From: an uncultured Candidatus Poseidoniales archaeon
GTDB lineage: Archaea > Thermoplasmatota > Poseidoniia > Poseidoniales > Poseidoniaceae
Assembly (NCBI GenBank): GCA_905182125.1
Contig: CAJJAV010000006.1
Location: forward strand, 1-64,000
Length of the DNA: 64,000 nt
Direction of reading: 5' to 3'
In this document: one piece after another, positions 1-9,562 of the stretch
Layout of the letters: each line of letters starts with the position of its first letter
Numbering within the stretch: the first letter of the stretch is position 1
Program-made: the position numbers and the translations under genes
The notes under the pieces: model-generated
What the model saw: only the letters and a program-made list of their open reading frames with translations
What the model was told of the DNA's origin: nothing
Databases searched by the model: none

Positions 1-1
1 T

Positions 2-865
2 GAGACTCAAATGGTTCAAAAATTGGCAAGCGTTGCGGACCTCTTTGTCTACGATGCCTTTGCTTGTGCTCATCGAGCTACACCCTCCGGTGTAGGGTTC
101 ACAAACTTGATCCCCTGTGTTGCTGGAGAACTGATGGCCAATGAAATCAAAAAACTCGACCAGGCTCTCGAAAACCCTGCTCGCCCGTGCATTGCCGTGC
201 TTGGTGGCGTGAAGGTGGACGATTCGATTGCCGTTGCCGACAACATGCTTCGCAACGATATTTGCGACGAGGTGTGGGTCACTGGCGGCGTGGCGAACCT
301 CATGATCGAACTCGCTGGCAATGACATCGGATTGGTCAATCATGATTTCTTGGTTGGTGAATTGGGCAAACACTGGTACGCTACGGTTGAAAAAGCCAAG
401 GCTTTGCTCGCCGACTTTCCGGACAAAATTTGTTTGCCTGTGGACGTTGCAGCAAACATCGAAGATAATCGTGTGGACATGTCCCTTGATCAATTACCGG
501 TCTCTGCCCCAATCTTTGATTTGGGCATTCAGTCGATTCGAAACCTTTCAGTGGCCATCAAGCAGGCTGGGACCGTTCACTTGAACGGCCCTGCAGGTGT
601 GTTTGAACTGCCTGACTTCGCCTTGGGCACCATTGAGATGCTCAACGCTTGCGCTGAATCAGAGGGCTATGTTGTGGTTGGTGGGGGTCACACGGCCACC
701 CTGATCATGAAACGAAACCTCGCCTCAAAAATGGGCCATGTTTCTACCGGTGGAGGCGCATGTTTAGATTACATTTCAGGCCGCAGCCTACCTGCTGTCG
801 CCAGTTTGGAAGCAAGTGCAAGAGCGTTCTCGATGGAAACTCAATCCTCAACCAACACGTTGTGA
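2..865 (+). CDS. pgk: Phosphoglycerate kinase, C-terminal part (5' truncated by window)
   Basis: Glycolysis/gluconeogenesis enzyme that moves a phosphate between 1,3-bisphosphoglycerate and ADP in the cytoplasm. The reading frame is open to the left edge (codons GAG ACT CAA precede the first ATG at 11), so the N-terminal domain lies outside the window; about 288 residues remain of a usual ~400. Visible family hallmarks are VYDAFACAHRATPS (the DAF.tAHR segment), the HLNGPAGVFE segment of the C-terminal nucleotide-binding domain, and the glycine-rich VVVGGGHT near the C-terminus. The last ~30 residues are not recognisable. The stop lies 5 bp from the 3' end of an opposite-strand tRNA. The family assignment is secure. 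Confidence 0.95.
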   Translation, partial: ETQMVQKLASVADLFVYDAFACAHRATPSGVGFTNLIPCVAGELMANEIKKLDQALENPARPCIAVLGGVKVDDSIAVADNMLRNDICDEVWVTGGVANLMIELAGNDIGLVNHDFLVGELGKHWYATVEKAKALLADFPDKICLPVDVAANIEDNRVDMSLDQLPVSAPIFDLGIQSIRNLSVAIKQAGTVHLNGPAGVFELPDFALGTIEMLNACAESEGYVVVGGGHTATLIMKRNLASKMGHVSTGGGACLDYISGRSLPAVASLEASARAFSMETQSSTNTL

Positions 866-870
866 TTGGA

Positions 871-942
871 GCCACTGGGGAGATTCGAACTCCCGACCTC
901 CTGATTACGAATCAGGTGCTATACCAGCTAAGCCACAGTGGC
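871..942 (-). tRNA. tRNA-Thr (anticodon CGT)
   Basis: The minus strand folds into a 72-nt cloverleaf: acceptor GCCACTG pairs with CAGTGGC, the anticodon arm CCTGA-TTCGTAA-TCAGG carries anticodon CGT, which reads ACG (Thr), and the T arm contains GTTCGAATC. No CCA is encoded (the next bases on the minus strand are TCC). It sits antisense between pgk and the amidohydrolase, so it must have its own promoter, on the minus strand upstream of 942. Confidence 0.95.
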
Positions 943-1025
943 GCAAGTTGTGGGCGGAGGCTGATGAACATAAGCCACACGGTCGAGAAGCCAGCGTTGA
1001 TGAGGGTGGGGCTCCACGCCGTTCC

Positions 1026-2285
1026 ATGGGCGAAGACGGAGCGGTGCGTTACCGCGACACTGTGCTCTATGATGAGGCCGGCAAGAAGCATACCGGAGAT
1101 GTGTTGTTGCATGATGACGGGTCTTGGGCCCCATCAAATGGTGATGAAGATGTCAGCCTCGACGTCGATGGCTCAAGCCGTTTGATCACCCGAAGTTTAC
1201 AGAATTGGCACACCCATTTGGCCATGCAACTCAACGCTCGAGACTTCAGCGACGGTTTTCCGCTTCACAGATGGTTGAACGAAGCAATCTTCCCGACTGA
1301 AGCGAAAATCACCCCTGAGTTTGTTCGTGTAGGGGCACAGGCTGCTGCTGCTGAACTGATCAAAACAGGCACCACCTTTGCTGCTGACATGTACTTCTAT
1401 CCCGCCGTCACTGGCAAGGTGCTCAGCGACGCTGGCCTAAGGGGCCTTATCGGCGGCCCTGTCAGTGATGCAGCATTACCTTCACACGATGATGCGGCCT
1501 CAGCACTTGCCGAACTGGATGGCATGCTCAAGCAACAATCACCGCTCGATAAGGTGCAATACGCCATCGCAACCCACTCTGTCTACCTGTGCAGCGAAGA
1601 AACCCTTCGAAGAGCCTCAGAACTTGCTGAACGCCGAAACGCCCGTTTGCATATTCATGTGAGCGAGACCCGCAAGGAAGTCGCAGATTGCCATGAGGCA
1701 ACGGGTATGTATCCCGTTGAGTACTTGGACAGCATCGACTTCTTTCAACCTGGAACCGTGTGCGCTCACGCCTCTTGGATGAAGAAAAACGAGATTCGTA
1801 CCCTTGCCCGCCACGAAGTAACGGCGGTTCATTGCCCCTCATCAAACATGAAATTAGCATGCGGAGGCACCTTATCGCTGCCTGCCTTCAATGAAGCCGG
1901 TGTTGATGTGCGACTCGGCACAGATGGGGCTGCCTCTTCCGGGAACGGACTCGACCTGCTTGCTGAGGCCCGCCTCGCAGCCCTCGTTCAACGCCATGAC
2001 CACTGGGACCCAACACTCATGACCGCCAGTGACGCGTTCACGATGGCGACCAAGGGAAGCAAAGATTGGGCGGTATGGGACATTGATGATGTGCGTATGC
2101 GACCTGTTGGCCGATCGAACAACCGCCACATTACCAACCTCTTGTTCAATGGGGCATCGTGCCTCGATCTGTGGGTTGACGGAGAAGCGTTGCGCTTCGA
2201 CGGCACCACCAAGACCCTCGATGAACGCCAATCATGGATGGACCTCGATGAAGCCGTTATGTCGTATTACGACGGCGTAGAGTGA
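1026..2285 (+). CDS. Amidohydrolase, MtaD/SsnA-like (methylthioadenosine/S-adenosylhomocysteine deaminase type)
   Basis: A 419-residue metal-dependent hydrolase of the TrzA/MtaD group, which deaminates adenosine derivatives such as S-adenosylhomocysteine or related substrates. Metal ligands are visible in order: NWHTHLAM near residue 62 (HxH), LHIHVSE in the middle (third and fourth ligand region), VCAHASWM, VHCPSSNMKL, and the catalytic Asp in GTDGAASSGN. The open frame extends upstream through the tRNA-Thr gene, so that part is not coding. The ATG at 1026 puts the usual short beta-strand N-terminus directly in place; TTG 948 is the only other in-frame start after the tRNA. The fold is clear, but the exact substrate cannot be read from the sequence. 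Confidence 0.85.
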   Translation: MGEDGAVRYRDTVLYDEAGKKHTGDVLLHDDGSWAPSNGDEDVSLDVDGSSRLITRSLQNWHTHLAMQLNARDFSDGFPLHRWLNEAIFPTEAKITPEFVRVGAQAAAAELIKTGTTFAADMYFYPAVTGKVLSDAGLRGLIGGPVSDAALPSHDDAASALAELDGMLKQQSPLDKVQYAIATHSVYLCSEETLRRASELAERRNARLHIHVSETRKEVADCHEATGMYPVEYLDSIDFFQPGTVCAHASWMKKNEIRTLARHEVTAVHCPSSNMKLACGGTLSLPAFNEAGVDVRLGTDGAASSGNGLDLLAEARLAALVQRHDHWDPTLMTASDAFTMATKGSKDWAVWDIDDVRMRPVGRSNNRHITNLLFNGASCLDLWVDGEALRFDGTTKTLDERQSWMDLDEAVMSYYDGVE

Positions 2286-2288
2286 ACT

Positions 2289-2825
2289 TCAATCTTGACG
2301 GGTGAGGACAAAGCCCGCACCCTCGCCGAGAAGTAAGAAAAGATACCCAACTGCGCTCAGTGCAATATCAATGGAATAGCCAATGTTGAGATCTGTGCCC
2401 TCAGGAAGCACCCCTTCTTTGGTGCCAATCCCAGCATAAAATTCACCAGAATCAACCCGCCATTCAACACCCTCTTCACCGTCATCTCCGCTGGCAGCAT
2501 ACCCGTCATCTCCGTAGGAACAGATTTTACTGGTGGTGTCAAAACCACTCAAGCTCCCACCGTTGGCCATATCATCGCATTGTTTCTTTTTTCCACCATC
2601 GGCAATAACGACGAAGATATCATCTCGATCCCAAGTGAGGGTGGTATCGGCGTTGAGGAGAAGGGCTGCTGCATTCCCGGCCAAAGGGTCGTCTGCGAAG
2701 AAAACCAAACCTTGGACGTTGGGTGTTGGGACGTCATCAACGGTTCCTTCCATCGTGAAACCCACGGTCCCACCGACCAACATTAATGTTGAAATCAAGA
2801 TCAAAGCATAGCCAATTTTTTTCAT
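2289..2825 (-). CDS. Hypothetical membrane protein with two terminal TM helices
   Basis: A 178-residue protein of unknown function. It has a hydrophobic N-terminal helix (IGYALILISTLMLVGGTVGF), an acidic extracellular-type middle with two Cys (KKKQCDD and SKICSYGDDG) that could form a disulfide, and a second hydrophobic helix near the C-terminus (IALSAVGYLFLLLGEGAGF). It lies 14 bp downstream of the Ca2+/H+ antiporter gene on the same strand, so the two are probably co-transcribed. Its acidic middle might bind cations, but that is only a guess from context. No known family recognised. Confidence 0.7.
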   Translation of the reverse strand: MKKIGYALILISTLMLVGGTVGFTMEGTVDDVPTPNVQGLVFFADDPLAGNAAALLLNADTTLTWDRDDIFVVIADGGKKKQCDDMANGGSLSGFDTTSKICSYGDDGYAASGDDGEEGVEWRVDSGEFYAGIGTKEGVLPEGTDLNIGYSIDIALSAVGYLFLLLGEGAGFVLTRQD

Positions 2826-2839
2826 TCATTTCACTCCAG

Positions 2840-4018
2840 TCAAAGTAAGAAAAAGGCTGCACCGAGAATGATATAGCTGCCAAGCAACATGACGCCTTCA
2901 AGCCAGTTTGTCTTCCCGTCTGCCAAAATTGAGTTCGCTACCAGAACGGCAATGAAGGTCGCTGAAGTCTCAAGAAGTCCGAATTCTAAGGTCAGAGGAA
3001 CCTTGAGTGCCCAACCGAGAAGGACCATGACCGGCGCCACAAAGAGGGCGATTTGGACACTTGATCCGATGGCAATGGCAATGGCGAGGTCCATTTTGTC
3101 CTTCCCAGCCACGATCACTGCTGCGAAGTGTTCTGCTGCGTTGCCGAAGAATGGTACAAGAATGACGCCAATAAACAATTCAGGCATACCAAGTTCATGA
3201 ACAGCAGATTCCAAATTGTGAACCAAAATGTGAGCCATCCACCCGACCATTGCAGTTGAGAACAGCAACAGTGCCCAAGCATCTCTGATGCTCATTGTCG
3301 GATCTTCATGTGCACCATGGCTGGCTTCAGTTGCAAACACATCGACGTGCGTTTTGAGTTGGAAAAGTAGCGCAAGCCCATAGATGACGAGCAAGATGAT
3401 CGCTGCATAGTGCGAAAGGTCGCGCACCGAATCAGCATTACCACCAGCGTAATCAAGAGCGCTTGGAATGATGAAAGCAACGATAGCAAGCAACAGCAAG
3501 GAACCATTCATTTGGCCCGATTCGTGGTTGAAATGTTGGACTTTATGGTTCACACCACCCCATACCATAGCAAGGCCAAGCACGAGCAGGAGGTTACCCA
3601 AAATGGAACCAATAAGCGAGGCTTGAGTGACGGTGATCATGGTGTCGATGGTCTCTTGGTCAAAGGATTTTGAAGCCGTGTATAGGGCCAAGCCAGCAAT
3701 GATCATCTCGACTGCATTACCGAAGGTCGCGTTGAGTAAACCGCCAACCGTTTCACCAGTCCGCAATGCGATTTCTTCGGTCGCCTTCCCCATAAGGAAA
3801 GCAAGCGGCATGATGGCAACCATAGAGAAAAGGAAAGCAACCTCACCCTGGCCACTCAAATCCGCCCACAGAGCAACAGGGAAGGCAAGAAGCAACCAAT
3901 TCAATTTGTTGTGCAATGGATTGAATGAATCGACAAGACGGTCGAAGGCCACATCGGCCTGTTCGCTGAAATCTTCATTCGTCTCTTCCTTTACAGCAGA
4001 AGCATCGCCCATGGGCAA
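2840..4018 (-). CDS. cax: Ca2+/H+ antiporter (CaCA superfamily, Cax type)
   Basis: A 392-residue integral membrane exchanger that expels Ca2+ in exchange for protons. After an acidic cytoplasmic N-terminus (~40 residues) come about 11 hydrophobic helices in two homologous halves. Each half carries the alpha-repeat signature of the family: [12 protein letters not shown] in the first and [13 protein letters not shown] in the second, with the Glu residues that bind Ca2+ and H+. Length and arrangement match bacterial and archaeal CAX proteins. It shares a strand and a 14-bp gap with the small membrane protein downstream. The upstream neighbour (the 1082-aa surface protein) ends 45 bp before it. 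An alternative start is Met3. The family call is firm; ion preference is known from the family only. Confidence 0.92.
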   Translation of the reverse strand: MPMGDASAVKEETNEDFSEQADVAFDRLVDSFNPLHNKLNWLLLAFPVALWADLSGQGEVAFLFSMVAIMPLAFLMGKATEEIALRTGETVGGLLNATFGNAVEMIIAGLALYTASKSFDQETIDTMITVTQASLIGSILGNLLLVLGLAMVWGGVNHKVQHFNHESGQMNGSLLLLAIVAFIIPSALDYAGGNADSVRDLSHYAAIILLVIYGLALLFQLKTHVDVFATEASHGAHEDPTMSIRDAWALLLFSTAMVGWMAHILVHNLESAVHELGMPELFIGVILVPFFGNAAEHFAAVIVAGKDKMDLAIAIAIGSSVQIALFVAPVMVLLGWALKVPLTLEFGLLETSATFIAVLVANSILADGKTNWLEGVMLLGSYIILGAAFFLL

Positions 4019-4063
4019 ATCCAGTGAGGCTTAGGTCTTGATTTCACCGCTCAAACACGAAGG

Positions 4064-7000
4064 TCAGTCCTTGGTTTTCTTACGACCAACCGCTCGGCGT
4101 GTTGGTGCCTTGCGTGGTGCGGCTCGTCGGCCAACTGTTCGCTTCTTGGAGACCGGAGCAGGTTCTTCTTCCTCCTCATCGTCATCATCATCGTCATCCC
4201 AGTGGAACATGTTGTCGTCCTCATCCTCATCGTCGTCCTCTTCCTCATCAACTGCTGCCTTTTTGTTGCGGGTCTTTCTTGTGACAAGGTTCACTGCAAA
4301 GGGATCATCTTCTTTATCTTCTTCAGCAGGAGGCGCATCTTTGGTTTCATTTTCTTTCTTGTCGTCGCCGCTTACGTCGGTCATTGCGTCCATATCAAGC
4401 TCTTGAGATGTTCCAATGAATTCTGACATCCAGTCGTCGTCTTCTTCTTCATCGCCTTCCTTGACTTTCTTCTTCTTTGGACCAGACATGCTGGTTTGAA
4501 GGATCATAACCATGACAAGCAAGGACATAACGAAGACACCCGTGAGAACCCAAACCAAAACGTATGGTGGGTCGGACATGGATGGGGTGACAATGATTGG
4601 TTCAGGTACAGGTTTCAGCGATTCTACGTAGTTGCAGGAGGTTGTTCCATCCATGCGGTGTCGGCACTGGTCGACAACGAAGATCACGTTCTTGGACACT
4701 TCATTTCCTGCCGAATCGATGGCTCGCACATACACGGCATGCTGGCCAGCCTCGAAATTGCCCGCTGAGAATTCCAAATCGAGCACCATTGAGCGGTTGT
4801 CGCCATCCAAATCGGTCACCGTTGTGGCTTCTGACCAAGGTGTTGATTGTGATTCACCGGTTCCATAGTTGTAAGTGAACTTGTACTGGAACGAAGTGAT
4901 CATCACGTCGTCGGTTGCTCCAGCAAGCAATTGAATCGAATTTCCATACAAGTACTTGGAACCGTCATTCCCTGATGAAGGTGAAAAGATGGACACCGTT
5001 GGGCGTTTTGCATCGACGGAGCGATCCGTCCAAATCTGAATGGCTTCGTTGCCAGATTCGTCTTCCATCGTCAATTCAATCAGCATCTCACCTGCAACGG
5101 TGTTCTCGCTAATGAAGAATTCAAAAGCGTAGATTGGTCCACGATCGGGATTGTTGTTATTGTCTGCAATCATGGGCATTTCGATGTCGCCACCTGAAAT
5201 GTCGCCACCTGCAATGGTTGTGATGTTAATCGATGGTTGACCTATGAGGTATTCATCAATTTCAACTTGAAGCACGTATGTGCCAGACACCAAGGAAGGA
5301 CTCTGGAATGCCGTTCCACTGTCATCGAGGAGCATCATTGAGGCTTCTGGGAATTTGGTATCTTCATCGATTTTCACTGCATTACCACCAATGCCGTTGA
5401 ACATCTCTGCGTTCTGGTTGCCCCATTGATCTTCAATGATTACAGCGTACCACACTTCACGGTCAACACCTTCCGGAATTGGGAGTTGGCGGACAATGGT
5501 GCTCTGGACTCCGAGGCCAGGTGTGATATCGCCCTGGACGAATTCCCATCCAACATCAGTGATGGCTCCAATTTGATCTTCATTTACCCCGAATGGCACA
5601 CCATAGTGTCGCCAGACTTCGTACCCTTCATTGACTTCCTGTTCGTTGAACCACTCGAGGGTGATGAGGTTCAGTGCCCCGAGTGAAATGGCCTCCTTAA
5701 TCCGAGCTGGATTTGGGGCACGAGTGTCTTCTGAAATTGGGCCGAAGTGGTTCTGGTTCAGTCGTGTGTCCATGTAGGTGCCGTTCACATGGCCATAGAG
5801 TGCTTCTGTGGTCACGTAGTAGTGGGCGTTATCGCGAAGTATGTCGGAGTCAAGTGTGACGTCAAATGTACCAATGCCGTCGCTGACAGAGCCAAGCCAC
5901 TCCATCGATTGGTTTGCTACGAACTCGGCACCAGTGACGCGGAAGTTGGAGCGCCAAACATGGTAGCGTTCGCCTTCGACACCGAGTTGGTCTTGCCAAG
6001 TGACCCGTGTCGTTTGCTCACCGATGAAGGTGGCGACGACTTGGGTTGGTTCAGCAATCCATGGCGTGAATGCATCTTCATACAGAGGGCCAGCACAGGA
6101 ATTGACGGTGGTGTTGGCACTGTAAACACCATACAAATCGATGGTGATGATGCAGTAGTTCGCATAGCCAAGACGACCGATTGGCACATTGTAATTGAAT
6201 GATCCAGTGCCTTCAGAGACCGTGGCAATCAACTGCACGTCAGAACTGACAATGGTCGAGAATGGATTTCCGGACATGTAAATTCGGTATGATTCACCGG
6301 TTTCATCCGGAACATCGGTCCATGAGATGGTGGTCGTTCCGCCGCCACCGCTTGGGGTTGGAACGAATTCTGCGAACATGATGCCCACTTGCGAAGGTGG
6401 CATGTTGTCTTCAACCAATGCACTGCTCATGGCATTGTTCGATAGGAAACGAATGTCTTCATAATTCTCGCCAGCAACCGTCCAGTTTGGTAGAACATAG
6501 GTCACAGCGTAGTAAGCATCTCGATCGGTGCTTGTAGGAATGTCCAACACTACACTTGAGGTTCCTGCTGCAAGGGTGGCAACTGGGGAATTCGTAGCGA
6601 TCATGTCTGCGCCGTTCCCTCGTGTGATTTGGTAGTCAGCGCGCCAGATGTTAATCTGGTAAGCATTGTCACCCGTCTCAGGTAAGATTGGGAAAATATC
6701 GTTGTAATTGACCCAGGTCAGTGTTGTCTTGCTAAGTTCAGGGTTGAAAGATGCTGCGAGGTTGTAGGGGGTACGAATGGGCGTGGTCACCTCTTCAACT
6801 GGGAATTGGATAACCGAAGCACCGACATCGAGGTCCAACAGTTCAGTGCCATCGGCAAATGTTGTTGTGACGGCATAGTAAAACGAGCCGTTGACACCGG
6901 GTGGAACCAAGAAGGAGGCCGTATGATAATCGACGGTACCGTTGATACCTCTGCACTTGAAAACGTCATTAGCAACTTGTGCAGCTGAACAAGCGGTGAT

Positions 7001-7312
7001 GCCTGAGACAAACGGCGTGAGACCTGGTGCTGAAATCGAGGTGATTGGATTTTCAGAACGGTAGACATTGTAGGTTGCAGAAAAGAGACCGTTTAAGACC
7101 GAACCATCGAAATCGATGTTGCGCCATGAGATGGTCGTTGTTTCGCTTGATGAGTCGAACGTAGCGGATATTTCTTGGGCTTGCAGGTTGTTTTCATCGC
7201 CAATATCTTCTGCCGCTGCACTCGAAAGTGGCACAACAGCCAGCAACATGCAGAACACAAGGAAAAGTGCCTTCCTTTCAGTGCCATTACCGAACATTTC
7301 GTCTGTCATCAA
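4064..7312 (-). CDS. Large surface protein: Fn3-like domains, TM helix, acidic/basic cytoplasmic tail
   Basis: A 1082-residue secreted, membrane-anchored protein. A signal peptide (ALFLVFCMLLAVVPLSSAAA, about residues 15-34) is followed by at least five Fn3-like beta-sandwich repeats. Each begins with a pattern such as 'P..l...f....tt.tisW' and later has 'Y.iyrs' (ISATFDSSSETTTISW, PYNLAASF, PSQVGIMF, PTQVVATFIGEQTTRVTW, PARIKEAISLGALNLITLEW). A further Ig-like region precedes a TM helix at about residues 914-942. The 140-residue tail begins PKKKKVKEG, becomes an Asp/Glu-rich low-complexity stretch, and ends in an Arg/Lys-rich segment (KKRTVGRRAAPRKAPTRR). The architecture resembles the 2784-aa protein at 29.5 kb. 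Likely an adhesion or surface-layer protein; the role is not determined. Confidence 0.8.
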   Translation of the reverse strand: MMTDEMFGNGTERKALFLVFCMLLAVVPLSSAAAEDIGDENNLQAQEISATFDSSSETTTISWRNIDFDGSVLNGLFSATYNVYRSENPITSISAPGLTPFVSGITACSAAQVANDVFKCRGINGTVDYHTASFLVPPGVNGSFYYAVTTTFADGTELLDLDVGASVIQFPVEEVTTPIRTPYNLAASFNPELSKTTLTWVNYNDIFPILPETGDNAYQINIWRADYQITRGNGADMIATNSPVATLAAGTSSVVLDIPTSTDRDAYYAVTYVLPNWTVAGENYEDIRFLSNNAMSSALVEDNMPPSQVGIMFAEFVPTPSGGGGTTTISWTDVPDETGESYRIYMSGNPFSTIVSSDVQLIATVSEGTGSFNYNVPIGRLGYANYCIITIDLYGVYSANTTVNSCAGPLYEDAFTPWIAEPTQVVATFIGEQTTRVTWQDQLGVEGERYHVWRSNFRVTGAEFVANQSMEWLGSVSDGIGTFDVTLDSDILRDNAHYYVTTEALYGHVNGTYMDTRLNQNHFGPISEDTRAPNPARIKEAISLGALNLITLEWFNEQEVNEGYEVWRHYGVPFGVNEDQIGAITDVGWEFVQGDITPGLGVQSTIVRQLPIPEGVDREVWYAVIIEDQWGNQNAEMFNGIGGNAVKIDEDTKFPEASMMLLDDSGTAFQSPSLVSGTYVLQVEIDEYLIGQPSINITTIAGGDISGGDIEMPMIADNNNNPDRGPIYAFEFFISENTVAGEMLIELTMEDESGNEAIQIWTDRSVDAKRPTVSIFSPSSGNDGSKYLYGNSIQLLAGATDDVMITSFQYKFTYNYGTGESQSTPWSEATTVTDLDGDNRSMVLDLEFSAGNFEAGQHAVYVRAIDSAGNEVSKNVIFVVDQCRHRMDGTTSCNYVESLKPVPEPIIVTPSMSDPPYVLVWVLTGVFVMSLLVMVMILQTSMSGPKKKKVKEGDEEEDDDWMSEFIGTSQELDMDAMTDVSGDDKKENETKDAPPAEEDKEDDPFAVNLVTRKTRNKKAAVDEEEDDDEDEDDNMFHWDDDDDDDEEEEEPAPVSKKRTVGRRAAPRKAPTRRAVGRKKTKD

Positions 7313-7399
7313 TGTTCTTGTAGCATCCTACGGTTATGAGTATGCCGCCTCATTTGTTGACAAATGTGCGGTTCAGTGCGTCCTGCAGAGGGGCCGGAA

Positions 7400-8107
7400 T
7401 CACTCTGATTCTTCGTGTTGATTTGGTTGAGGCAGGGGGTCGTCACGGTCGATTTGGGAAATCTCGTGGTTGGCTTGGACAAAACGAATCAAAAAGGTCC
7501 ACAGGCCACCGAAAGCCGAAATCAAAACAACCAAGCTGATCGGGTTGATTTCAATGTGGTCAAGCACGCCTGGGAACGTACCGAAGCTGCCGATGTCAAG
7601 GTGGATGAACACGCCCATCAAAGCAATTGAAACGATTGTCAGAATAGTGCGGTCTGCGCGACCGAATCCGCGGTAATTCCGAGTGCCTGCAACCGCTTGA
7701 GCCTGAGTGCCCATGTAGGAGCCGAGCAGAATGACCCACGCCGCTGCTAAACCGAGGGTTAAGTCGTTCACAAAAACTGAACCCGCCAAGCACACAATCC
7801 AAATGGCATCGAGCAAGCGATCAAAGGTGTGATCGAGGTAATCGCCCCAACGAGTCACCTGCCCTGTCCTCCGGGCAAGCGGGCCGTCAAGGGCATCCAA
7901 CGTGATGGCAATGGTGATCAGGAGGGTCCCTCCAAACAACATATTGGCGCCATAGGGATCATTTGGAGCCATCAGAACCGCAAGTCCACCAAGCACACCA
8001 ATCGGCATTGCGATCCATGTGAGGGTGGAGGGTTTCCAGGTTGAAATCGAATCGATGAGCGGGTTAACGAGGCTCTCCCATGTGCTGCGAAATTTCTCAA
8101 GTGCCAT
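7400..8107 (-). CDS. CDP-alcohol phosphatidyltransferase family membrane protein
   Basis: A 235-residue membrane enzyme that transfers a CDP-activated lipid to an alcohol head group (or the reverse orientation) in polar lipid synthesis. The complete catalytic motif D-x2-D-G-x2-A-R-x8-G-x3-D-x3-D is present, beginning at DALDGPLAR and ending at LDHTFD (residues ~68-92). About six hydrophobic helices are visible. In archaea this family makes archaetidyl-inositol, -serine or -glycerol phosphates; which one cannot be told here. A serine-phospholipid decarboxylase is encoded at 46.3 kb. It follows the Fap7-like kinase by 48 bp on the same strand, so an operon is possible. Confidence 0.9.
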   Translation of the reverse strand: MALEKFRSTWESLVNPLIDSISTWKPSTLTWIAMPIGVLGGLAVLMAPNDPYGANMLFGGTLLITIAITLDALDGPLARRTGQVTRWGDYLDHTFDRLLDAIWIVCLAGSVFVNDLTLGLAAAWVILLGSYMGTQAQAVAGTRNYRGFGRADRTILTIVSIALMGVFIHLDIGSFGTFPGVLDHIEINPISLVVLISAFGGLWTFLIRFVQANHEISQIDRDDPLPQPNQHEESE

Positions 8108-8155
8108 AGCAATCGAACTGTGTGCCTTCGTGGGGGGTGTTTGTTCTTTGGGTGG

Positions 8156-8695
8156 TCAAGCCAACCAATCGATGGCTTCGGTGGCCGCAGTTTCAATTCC
8201 GTCGGCCGGGCAACCTGCTTCAATCCATTCGAGAATTTGTAAGGTCGATGCTTCGCTTGTCGCCTCGGTTGTGTTGAGTTCAAGCACTGGGGTCTCAAGT
8301 TCGAACTCGAGCATTTCAGACCAGGTCCCCCCGAGCATTTCCCATTCGACGTTGGCCGTGATTTTTGCTTCGGCATAGTCGCGCTCTTGTAACCGCATGC
8401 GCAATTGGTCTGGATGGCATCGCAAAAGAACAACCGCATCAACATCCAAAAGATGGGAGAGGTGCCCGTCGACGAACAACAATCCATCAGATTCATCTTC
8501 CCAGAGTTCCGCTAACTTATGCACATCGACAGGTGCCGCTCCATCGCTTGGATCTTCATCGCCCAAGCACCCGTGCTTTGATGCTAAATCGACAACTGTT
8601 TCGACAACAAATCCAGCGTCGTGTAAGGCCGTGCATAACGTGGTTTTTCCACAACCAGGGGTTCCTGCAATGGCGATGATGCGGTGTGAATCCAT
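8156..8695 (-). CDS. Fap7/AK6-type adenylate kinase (NMP kinase-like P-loop protein)
   Basis: A 179-residue P-loop kinase of the Fap7/hCINAP group, which in eukaryotes and archaea combines adenylate kinase activity with a role in small ribosomal subunit maturation. Visible signs: the Walker A GTPGCGKTT at residues ~11-19, the substrate segment FVDGHLSHLLDVDAVVLLRC, the R-x4-R lid RMRLQERDYAEAKI, and the helix following ('NVEWEMLGGTW'). Length is typical for archaeal members. Upstream (8696-8799) is a short divergent intergenic region shared with the plus-strand orphan. The family is clear; the ribosome-assembly role is taken from characterised homologues. Confidence 0.88.
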   Translation of the reverse strand: MDSHRIIAIAGTPGCGKTTLCTALHDAGFVVETVVDLASKHGCLGDEDPSDGAAPVDVHKLAELWEDESDGLLFVDGHLSHLLDVDAVVLLRCHPDQLRMRLQERDYAEAKITANVEWEMLGGTWSEMLEFELETPVLELNTTEATSEASTLQILEWIEAGCPADGIETAATEAIDWLA

Positions 8696-8799
8696 GGTTG
8701 GGCGAGGAACTCGGGCTTAATACATCCACCGAACAATCTGGCGAACATAAGGACGAACAAAGGCATCAATAAGTGAGACGCGCAGCGCCCTTTGCTACC

Positions 8800-9552
8800 A
8801 TGTTTGGAATGGACGACCCCGCTCAAACGCTCATACAACTTGAGCGTTATATCTTGGACGGGAGAATGGAAATGTCTGAAGTCATGGCTTCCCAATTCAC
8901 AGAGATGCTCCTTCTTCGCAAAAAGCGAACCGCTGATGAGCAAAGTATGCTGGTCAAAGGATTGAGGATCCTGTGCGATGTTTTGGTAGCACGGGGCAAA
9001 GGAGCTCGAGCTGTCGCAAGCGTTGGAATTCTTCTCAAGGAACGACGTAAATTGGTCAAGGTGCTCCGCTCAGCAGCCCCCCACCTGCTCAATCAGTTGA
9101 CGCCAGAGGCAGAAGATCAACACCGTGTTGGAAACGTACTCGCTGCTGCTGGAAAAACACGTTCGGCCCGAAGAGCGTACGCAAAAGCCGAAAAGCTCGC
9201 CCCAGGAAATCTAGCAAGTGCGCTTGACGCATGCCGTTTCATTGGTTATGAAGCAAAACTCGTCACCCGATTAGCGGTGTGTTCCGCTGCTTCTGGGCCG
9301 GTGATTTATGCTAACGAATCATTCAGATTAGAGCCTCTAGGCAACGCATCTGTGGACGCTGGGCAAGTTGCAGAGGCTCTTCTCGGGGCGGTCCCTCACG
9401 GCATTGGTGATTCTTCCCTGTGCGCATCTGAGGCACAACGAATTGAAAATGAAACTTCTGCGATCGTGAGCGGTGAAGCTGCAGCAAACGCTCATTTGCA
9501 AAAAGCACTTGATGCGCTTACGCCAAAACACGACTACTATGAGTACGGTTGA
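8800..9552 (+). CDS. Hypothetical helical-repeat protein
   Basis: About 250 residues, mostly alpha-helical, with no recognised family. The middle (LLNQLTPEAEDQHRVGNVLAAAGKTRSARRAYAKAEKL..., given here in part) looks like one TPR-like helix pair, AAGKTRSARRAYAKAEKLAP. No signal peptide or TM segment is seen, so it is probably cytoplasmic. I chose the ATG at 8800 (MFGMDDPAQ); 8773 and 8809 are alternatives. It stands alone between a divergent kinase gene and the initiator tRNA-Met on the other strand. Confidence 0.65.
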   Translation: MFGMDDPAQTLIQLERYILDGRMEMSEVMASQFTEMLLLRKKRTADEQSMLVKGLRILCDVLVARGKGARAVASVGILLKERRKLVKVLRSAAPHLLNQLTPEAEDQHRVGNVLAAAGKTRSARRAYAKAEKLAPGNLASALDACRFIGYEAKLVTRLAVCSAASGPVIYANESFRLEPLGNASVDAGQVAEALLGAVPHGIGDSSLCASEAQRIENETSAIVSGEAAANAHLQKALDALTPKHDYYEYG

Positions 9553-9562
9553 CTCTTTTGGT

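Noticed and set aside
816..1025. Upstream extension of the amidohydrolase reading frame
   Set aside because: It runs through the tRNA-Thr gene and has no family similarity; the domain starts at ATG 1026.
4038..4406. Plus-strand Ser-rich open frame
   Set aside because: It is the antisense of the acidic tail of the 1082-aa protein; Asp/Glu codons read as poly-Ser on the other strand.
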